64,000 nucleotides of DNA from JAKFDI01 sp036676235 (GTDB lineage: Bacteria > Pseudomonadota > Gammaproteobacteria > Burkholderiales > Burkholderiaceae_C): contig JAKFDI010000010.1 of the NCBI GenBank assembly GCA_036676235.1, positions 186,001 to 250,000 on the forward strand, read 5' to 3'. The notes below the pieces were generated by a model that saw only the letters and a list, made by a program, of their open reading frames with translations, was not told the origin of the DNA and ran no database searches. Below are positions 58,970-64,000 of this stretch, piece after piece. Numbering within the stretch: position 1 is the stretch's first letter; every line of letters begins with the position of its first letter. The position numbers and the translations under genes are program-made.

Positions 58970-59890
58970 TTGAGCACCGTTCCCTTGCGCATCCTCATGG
59001 TCACCACCGAGGGCGTCGCCGCACCGAAGCTGCAGGGGGAAAGCGGCTTCGGCCCCTTCGAGCTGATGCCGTGCCCCGGCATGGGCGCGGCGAGCCAGCG
59101 GCTCGCGATCCTGTCCTTCGATGCGGTGGTGGTGTGCTGTCGCCCGTCGGAGGCGCGCGGCCTGGTGACCTGGCCGATGCTGTCGCACGCCGTGGCCGAA
59201 TCGGCCTTCGTCGTGCTCACGACCGAAGAACCCGGCGCCGACCTCGCCGTGCTGCTGGTGCGGCGCGGCGTGCAGGACGTGCTGCCGCTTCACGCCGATC
59301 CGATCGACACGATGCCGCGCGCGCTGCGCCTGGCCATCGAGCGCAAGGCGCAGGAGCGCGCCGCCCGCAAGGCCTACGCCACCGACCTGATGACCGGGCT
59401 GCCCAACCAGGGGCAGTTGCTCGAACACCTGCACCAGCTGCTGGCCCTGCGCGAGCGCGAGCCGGCGCCGATGGCGCTGCTGGGCCTGCGCGTGGACGGG
59501 TTGGCGGCGGCCGAAGCGCAGCACGGCCCGGAGGCGGCGAACGTGCTGCGGCGCAAGGTGGCGGTGCGCCTGCGTGCCGCCGTGCGCGGCAGCGACGTGG
59601 TCGCCTCGACGGGCGCCGACACCTTTGCCGTGCTGTTGTCGCGCTTTCAGGAGGCGAACGACGCCGAGCACGTGGCGGACAAGCTGGTCGCGGCCTTGAG
59701 CCCGCCGTTCAGCGTCGCGGGGCGCCCGATCTCACTGGCCGTGGCGATCGGCGTGGCGCGGCATCCGAAGGACGGCAAGGATGCCAACAGCCTGTTGCGT
59801 CGCGCCGCCGGTCTGGCGGCCGCGGCGCCGGTGCAGGGCATGCAGCCCGGCGAGGCGGCGCCGGCCGCCAACGACGACACGGTGATCTGA
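58970..59890 (+). CDS. Degenerate GGDEF protein with pseudo-receiver domain
   Basis: A 306-residue soluble protein. Residues 1-120 resemble a receiver domain (LRILMVTTEGVAAPKL, then FDAVVVCCRPSEARG, then VVLTTEEPG) but the phospho-acceptor Asp is missing. Residues about 138-295 form a GGDEF domain with DLMTGLPNQ, yet the active-site motif reads GADTF (215-219), so cyclase activity is unlikely. The RxxD I-site (RGSD, 206-209) five residues before it is kept, so it may bind c-di-GMP as an effector. The start is TTG at 58970, with GGAGG upstream. Gene partner unknown. Confidence 0.8.
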   Translation: MSTVPLRILMVTTEGVAAPKLQGESGFGPFELMPCPGMGAASQRLAILSFDAVVVCCRPSEARGLVTWPMLSHAVAESAFVVLTTEEPGADLAVLLVRRGVQDVLPLHADPIDTMPRALRLAIERKAQERAARKAYATDLMTGLPNQGQLLEHLHQLLALREREPAPMALLGLRVDGLAAAEAQHGPEAANVLRRKVAVRLRAAVRGSDVVASTGADTFAVLLSRFQEANDAEHVADKLVAALSPPFSVAGRPISLAVAIGVARHPKDGKDANSLLRRAAGLAAAAPVQGMQPGEAAPAANDDTVI

Positions 59891-59914
59891 ATCAGCGCAC
59901 GCTGAGCCGATCGG

Positions 59915-61387
59915 TCATTTCAGGATATCGCCCAGGCACAGGTACTTGATCTCCACGTAGTCGTCGATGCCGTGGTGCGAGCCTTCGCGCCCGAGGCCCG
60001 ATTGCTTCACGCCGCCGAACGGCACTTCGGCGGTCGAGATGATCCCGGTGTTGATGCCCACCATGCCGTACTCCAGCGCCTCGCCGACGCGGAAGATGCG
60101 CCCCACGTCGCGGCTGTAGAAGTAGCTCGCGAGGCCGAACTCGGTGGCATTGGCCGCGGCGATGGCTTCGTCTTCCGTCTTGAAGCGGAACACCGGCGCT
60201 ACCGGGCCGAAGGTTTCTTCGCGGGCGCACAGCATGTCGCTCGTGGCGCCCGTCAGCACCGTGGGTTCGTAGAAGCGTCCGCCGATGCGCTTGCCGCCAG
60301 TGAGTACTTTCGCGCCTTTCGATGTCGCATCGGCCACGTGCTCCTCCACCTTGGCAATCGCGTTGTCGTCGATCAGCGGCCCCTGCACCACCCCGGGCTC
60401 GAAGCCGTTGCCGACCTTCATGGCCTTCACCTTGACGGCAAGCTTCTGCACGAAGGCGTCGTACACGCCGTCCTGTACGTATAGCCGGTTGGCGCACACG
60501 CAGGTCTGGCCGGCGTTGCGGTACTTGCTCGCGAGCGCACCTTCGACAGCGCTGTCGAGGTCGGCGTCGTCGAACACGATGAAGGGCGCGTTGCCGCCGA
60601 GTTCGAGCGAGAGCTTCTTGATCGTCGGCGCGCACTGCGCGGCGAGGATGCGGCCAACCTCGGTGGAGCCGGTGAACGAGAGGTGCCGCACCACGTCGCT
60701 CTCGCACAGCAGCTTGCCGATCTCGGACGACTTCTTCGCGGTGATGATGTTGAGCACGCCCGCCGGCAGGCCGGCGCGCTGGCCGAGTTCGGCCACGGCG
60801 AGGGCTGATAGCGGCGTCTGGCCCGCTGGCTTGACGACGACCGTGCAGCCCGCGGCAAGCGCCGGGCCGACCTTGCGGGTGATCATCGCGATCGGAAAGT
60901 TCCACGGCGTGATGGCCGCGCACACGCCCATCGCCTGCTTGATGACGAGGTAGCGCTTGTTGGCATCGGTGGTGGGCACCGTTTCGCCGTAGACGCGCCG
61001 GCCTTCTTCGGCGAACCACTCGATGAAGCTCGCGCCGTAGGCGACTTCGCCCTTGGCTTCGGCCAGCGGCTTGCCCTGCTCGGCGGTCATGATGCGCGCC
61101 AGGTCGTCGGCGTGCTGGTGCATCAGCGCGGCCCACTTCGCGAGGATGGCGCCGCGCTCCTTGGCGGTCTTGTTGCGCCAGGCTGGCCAGGCCGCGTTGG
61201 CCGCATCGATCGCGGCCTGCGTCTCAGCCACGCCCAGATCGGCCACATCCACGAGCTTGTGGCCGGTGGCCGGGTCGGTGACGTCGAAGCGGGCGCCGCC
61301 GGCAAGCCAGCGGCCGTCGACGAGGCCGTCCGTCTTGAGCAGGGTGGGGTCGTTGAGCGAGGCGAGCGGGGAAGTCTTCATGTCCAT
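59915..61387 (-). CDS. gabD: NAD(P)-dependent succinate-semialdehyde dehydrogenase
   Basis: Aldehyde dehydrogenase of 490 residues that oxidises succinate semialdehyde to succinate, mostly from GABA breakdown. FIEWFAEEGRRVYGETVP is characteristic of GabD; ITPWNFPIAMI, SFTGSTEVGRIL, the Glu in LELGGNAPFIVFDDADLD and the Cys in NAGQTCVCANRLYVQ are the catalytic blocks. The ATG at 61387 (MDMKTS) or 61381 may be used. No gabT is adjacent. It diverges from the toxin-antitoxin pair. Confidence 0.93.
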   Translation of the reverse strand: MDMKTSPLASLNDPTLLKTDGLVDGRWLAGGARFDVTDPATGHKLVDVADLGVAETQAAIDAANAAWPAWRNKTAKERGAILAKWAALMHQHADDLARIMTAEQGKPLAEAKGEVAYGASFIEWFAEEGRRVYGETVPTTDANKRYLVIKQAMGVCAAITPWNFPIAMITRKVGPALAAGCTVVVKPAGQTPLSALAVAELGQRAGLPAGVLNIITAKKSSEIGKLLCESDVVRHLSFTGSTEVGRILAAQCAPTIKKLSLELGGNAPFIVFDDADLDSAVEGALASKYRNAGQTCVCANRLYVQDGVYDAFVQKLAVKVKAMKVGNGFEPGVVQGPLIDDNAIAKVEEHVADATSKGAKVLTGGKRIGGRFYEPTVLTGATSDMLCAREETFGPVAPVFRFKTEDEAIAAANATEFGLASYFYSRDVGRIFRVGEALEYGMVGINTGIISTAEVPFGGVKQSGLGREGSHHGIDDYVEIKYLCLGDILK

Positions 61388-61523
61388 GGTCGGGAGTCTC
61401 CAGGAAGCAAGCGTTGCGGCGGGCGAAGCGTTGCGGCGGGCGATGCCGTCACTCTAGCCCCGGACCTCTGGACGGCGCGGCGGCGAAGGCCTCGCTCGCA
61501 GGCGGGGCGTGCCCCGGTTCCAC

Positions 61524-61545
61524 TAGAATCTGGTTGATTCAACCA
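61524..61545 (+). promoter_or_regulatory. Toxin-antitoxin promoter and operator
   Basis: TGGTTGA-T-TCAACCA (61531-61545) is a perfect 7-bp inverted repeat with a 1-base centre, 14 bases before the antitoxin ATG. TAGAAT (61524-61529) next to it fits a -10 box, so a bound antitoxin would cover the transcription start. Such palindromes are typical autoregulatory sites of Phd-type antitoxins. Confidence 0.65.
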
Positions 61546-61559
61546 AAAGTCCGGATGCC

Positions 61560-61808
61560 ATGAGCACGCAGACCATCGGCCTCTTCGAGGCCAAGACGCA
61601 CCTGTCCGAACTGGTCTCGCGCGCCGAGCGGGGCGACGAGGTCATCATCACGCGCCACAACCGGCCGGTCGCGCGCATCGTTCCCTTCGTCGTCGCCGAG
61701 CACGAACCGGCCGCACGCAAGGCCGCACTGAAGGCGCTGCTGCAGTCCGCCAGCCGCCGCAAGCTCGGCATGGATTGGAAGGCCGCGCGCGACGGGGGCC
61801 GCAAGTGA
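61560..61808 (+). CDS. Phd/YefM family antitoxin
   Basis: An 82-residue antitoxin. IGLFEAKTHLSELVSRAERGDEVIITRHNRPVARIVP is the Phd/YefM DNA-binding fold; written as shorter blocks, EAKTHLSELV, GDEVIITRHNRPVA and RIVP are visible. The charged C-terminal tail (KLGMDWKAARDGG) should wrap the toxin. Its stop overlaps the toxin's GTG start by four bases (GTGA), ensuring coupled translation. A perfect palindrome lies just upstream. Confidence 0.9.
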   Translation: MSTQTIGLFEAKTHLSELVSRAERGDEVIITRHNRPVARIVPFVVAEHEPAARKAALKALLQSASRRKLGMDWKAARDGGRK

Positions 61809-62221
61809 CGACAGGAGCCTTCGTGCTCGACACCTCCGTCACCTTGGGCGCGCTGTTCAAGGACGAACAGGACGACTACTCGCTCGCCGTGCTCGACACC
61901 CTGCAGGACGTGGTGGCCGTGGTGCCGCCGCTGTGGCACCTGGAGCTCGGCAACATCCTCGGCCGTGCGTTGAAGGCGGGCCGCATCACCGCACCCGGCC
62001 TGGCCGAAAGCTGGGAACGACTGGGCGCCCTGGGCATCCAGACCCTTCCGACCGTCGACGACGCGCGCCTGTGGGCCGAACGGTCGGCCGAATGGAACCT
62101 CACCAGCTACGACTGCTGCTACCTCGAACTCGCCCGTCTGCAACGATTGCCCATCGCGACCAGGGACGCGACGCTTGCCGCCGCGGCTCGCCGCTTCGGC
62201 GCCGGCGTCTACCTGGCTTAG
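61805..62221 (+). CDS. vapC: VapC-type PIN domain toxin
   Basis: A 138-residue PIN ribonuclease. The acidic residues expected at the active site are visible in FVLDTSVTLG (Asp), PPLWHLELGNIL (Glu), LTSYDCCYLELA (Asp) and LPIATRDATL (Asp). The start is GTG at 61805, overlapping the antitoxin stop. VapC toxins usually cut tRNA or rRNA sites; the target here is unknown. The pair sits between gabD and alaS. Confidence 0.9.
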   Translation: MTTGAFVLDTSVTLGALFKDEQDDYSLAVLDTLQDVVAVVPPLWHLELGNILGRALKAGRITAPGLAESWERLGALGIQTLPTVDDARLWAERSAEWNLTSYDCCYLELARLQRLPIATRDATLAAAARRFGAGVYLA

Positions 62222-62257
62222 CGCGACACAATTTCCAGATTCAGAACCGAGACGACC

Positions 62258-64000
62258 ATGAATGCCTCCGAGATCCGCACCCAGTTCCTGAAGTTCTTCG
62301 AGTCCAAGGGCCACGCCATCGTGCCGTCGAGCCCGGTGGTCCCGGGCGACGACCCGACACTGCTGTTCACCAACGCCGGCATGAACCAGTTCAAGGACGT
62401 GTTCCTCGGGTTCGACAAGCGGCCGTACAGCCGCGCTACTACGGCGCAGAAGTGCATCCGTGCCGGCGGCAAGCACAACGACCTGGAGAACGTGGGTTAC
62501 ACCGCACGGCACCACACCTTCTTCGAGATGCTGGGTAACTTCAGCTTCGGCGATTACTTCAAGCATGACGCGATCCAGTACGCCTGGGAACTGCTGACCG
62601 AGGTCTACAAGCTGCCCAAGGAAAAGCTCTGGGTCACCGTCTACGCCGAGGACGATGAGGCCTACGAGATCTGGAACAAGGTGGTGGGCGTGCCCGCCGA
62701 GCGCATCGTGCGCATCGGCGACAACAAGGGCGCGCGCTATGCCTCCGACAACTTCTGGATGATGGGCGACACCGGCCCCTGCGGGCCGTGTACCGAAATC
62801 TTCTACGACCACGGCCCGGAGATCGCCGGCGGCCCGCCGGGATCGCCCGACGAGGATGGCGACCGCTACATCGAGATCTGGAACAACGTGTTCATGCAGT
62901 TCAACCGCGATGAAGCGGGCGTGATGCACAAGCTGCCCAAGCCGAGCGTGGACACGGGCATGGGACTGGAGCGTTTGACGGCGGTACTGCAGCACGTGCA
63001 CTCGAACTATGAGATCGACACCTTCGTGAACCTGCTGGCCGCAGCGAAGAAGGCGGTCGATGCGGCAGGCGCCGGTGATTGCGATCCGGATTCGCCCTCG
63101 CTCAAGGTGATTGCCGACCACATCCGTGCCTGCACCTTCACCGTCGTCGACGGCGTCATCCCGAGCAATGCCGGCCGCGGCTACGTGCTGCGCCGCATCA
63201 CGCGCCGCGCCATCCGCCACGGCTACAAGCTCGGTGCGCGCAAGCCCTTCTTCAACACGCTGGTGGCGGCGCTCGCGGTGGAGATGGGCGATGCTTACCC
63301 CGAACTGCGCCGGGAACAGCAGCGTGCAACCGAGGTGCTCAAGCAGGAGGAAGAGGGCTTCTTCCGCACCATCGCCAACGGCATGGAGATCTTGGAAGTT
63401 GAGCTTGACGCGATCCGCAAGCAAGCGATTGAGTACGCCAACATGCCCGGAAGCGATGGCGTCGCGAACATGCTGAAGGGCGGCGTTCAACGAGAAGTCT
63501 TGAACGGGGAGGTAGCTTTCAAGCTGCACGACACCTACGGCTTCCCGCTCGACCTCACGGCCGACGTGTGCCGCGAGCGCGGCGTCACCGTGGACGAGGC
63601 TGCCTTCGAGGTGGCGATGAACCGTCAGCGCCAGCAGGCGCGCGCGGCCGGCAAGTTCAAGATGGCGCAGGGCCTGGAATACACGGGCGCCGCCACCACC
63701 TTCCACGGCTACGACAAGCTGCTCCACGAACTTGCCGCCGTCACCGCCATCTACGTGGACGGCACATCGGTGCAGGCTGCGCGCGCTGGTGACGACGCGG
63801 TGATCGTGCTCGACCACACGCCGTTCTATGCCGAATCCGGCGGGCAAGTTGGCGACACCGGCGAACTGCGTAACGCCACGTCGCGCGTGGTGGTCGAAGA
63901 CACGATCAAGGTGCAGGCGGCGGTGTTCGGCCACCAGGGTCATGTGGCCGAAGGCGAAATCAAGGTCGGCGATGTGCTGAACGCGCGCGTCGATGCCGAC
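62258..64000 (+). CDS. alaS: Alanyl-tRNA synthetase, N-terminal part (runs off window)
   Basis: Class II synthetase; the first 581 codons are present and the frame is open to the last base. Class II motifs are visible: FTNAGMNQFKDVFLG, GYTARHHTFFEMLGNFSFGDYF (motif 2), TGPCGPCTEIFYD and DTGMGLERL (motif 3). The tRNA-recognition region follows with KLHDTYGFPLDLTADVCRERG and the start of the editing domain (FYAESGGQVGDTG). Around residues 374-405 a stretch between GMEILE and NGEVAFKLHD is about 20 residues longer than I expect, with less GC-biased codons. The ATG at 62258 begins the conserved MNASEIRTQFLKFF. Confidence 0.95.
   Translation, partial: MNASEIRTQFLKFFESKGHAIVPSSPVVPGDDPTLLFTNAGMNQFKDVFLGFDKRPYSRATTAQKCIRAGGKHNDLENVGYTARHHTFFEMLGNFSFGDYFKHDAIQYAWELLTEVYKLPKEKLWVTVYAEDDEAYEIWNKVVGVPAERIVRIGDNKGARYASDNFWMMGDTGPCGPCTEIFYDHGPEIAGGPPGSPDEDGDRYIEIWNNVFMQFNRDEAGVMHKLPKPSVDTGMGLERLTAVLQHVHSNYEIDTFVNLLAAAKKAVDAAGAGDCDPDSPSLKVIADHIRACTFTVVDGVIPSNAGRGYVLRRITRRAIRHGYKLGARKPFFNTLVAALAVEMGDAYPELRREQQRATEVLKQEEEGFFRTIANGMEILEVELDAIRKQAIEYANMPGSDGVANMLKGGVQREVLNGEVAFKLHDTYGFPLDLTADVCRERGVTVDEAAFEVAMNRQRQQARAAGKFKMAQGLEYTGAATTFHGYDKLLHELAAVTAIYVDGTSVQAARAGDDAVIVLDHTPFYAESGGQVGDTGELRNATSRVVVEDTIKVQAAVFGHQGHVAEGEIKVGDVLNARVDAD

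Overview
The window is GC-rich chromosomal DNA (roughly two thirds or more G+C by eye) with long high-GC reading frames, many 4-nt ATGA/GTGA start-stop overlaps and several GTG/TTG starts. The gene content points to a free-living betaproteobacterium of the order Burkholderiales: a kynurenine operon, tolB-pal-cpoB, waaC-waaA beside a tolC-rhodanese-pcm block, an Entner-Doudoroff edd-eda pair, a PEP-CTERM protein and a ZnuD-like receptor. This placement is inferred from gene content and protein character, not from a database search. No genus is claimed.

Layout. 1-2.5 kb: tryptophan-to-anthranilate genes on the minus strand (formamidase, kynU, start of kynA). 2.6-10.8 kb: a tightly overlapping plus-strand cassette that should make a CDP-linked, C-methylated, aminated and N-acylated deoxysugar and add it to a surface glycan (GT9, rfbF, rfbG, 3,5-epimerase, C-methyltransferase, aminotransferase, PglD-like acyltransferase, CmcI-like enzyme, unknown). 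10.8-14 kb: msbA, an AhpD-like peroxidase and a GT2 on the minus strand. 14-18.4 kb: GT2, tolB, pal, cpoB, tcdA. 18.4-18.6 kb: two lysine tRNAs and a terminator. 18.6-28.5 kb: ElyC-like protein, two TonB-dependent receptors, msrA, a His-rich small protein, a hybrid histidine kinase, pdxH. 28.7-34.9 kb: MocA-like transferase, chaC, an AsmA-family protein, edd-eda. 34.9-35.8 kb: two Hsp20 genes behind a candidate sigma-32 promoter and an RNA-thermometer-like leader. 35.9-37.7 kb: a small lower-GC accessory segment (LRAT/permuted NlpC-like protein plus a two-helix membrane protein) that abuts a broken oxidoreductase gene. 37.7-43.7 kb: three regulator/target sets (MFS/AraC, glycosyltransferase/MarR, acyltransferase) and wrbA. 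44-47.7 kb: phosphomannomutase, waaC, waaA. 47.7-55.4 kb: palindromic repeat, then tolC, rhodanese, pcm, RND pump, membrane fusion protein and tetR, all on the minus strand. 55.5-59.9 kb: DUF1439 lipoprotein, uppP, PEP-CTERM protein with a sigma-54 promoter, trmB, tRNA-Gly, degenerate GGDEF protein. 59.9-64 kb: gabD, a Phd/VapC toxin-antitoxin pair, and the 5' part of alaS.

The dominant theme is the cell envelope: nucleotide-sugar synthesis, glycosyltransferases, LPS inner core (waaA, waaC, GT2), lipid A export (msbA), undecaprenyl phosphate recycling (uppP), the Tol-Pal system, outer-membrane receptors and a tripartite drug pump. No gene-free stretch reaches 300 bases; the longest are 19460-19694, 43738-43964 and 28469-28693. 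I saw no insertion sequence, prophage, CRISPR array or rRNA. The least routine items are the CDP-sugar cassette, the accessory pair at 36.2-36.9 kb, the Hsp20 leader, the sigma-54 site before the PEP-CTERM gene, and the degenerate GGDEF protein with a retained I-site.
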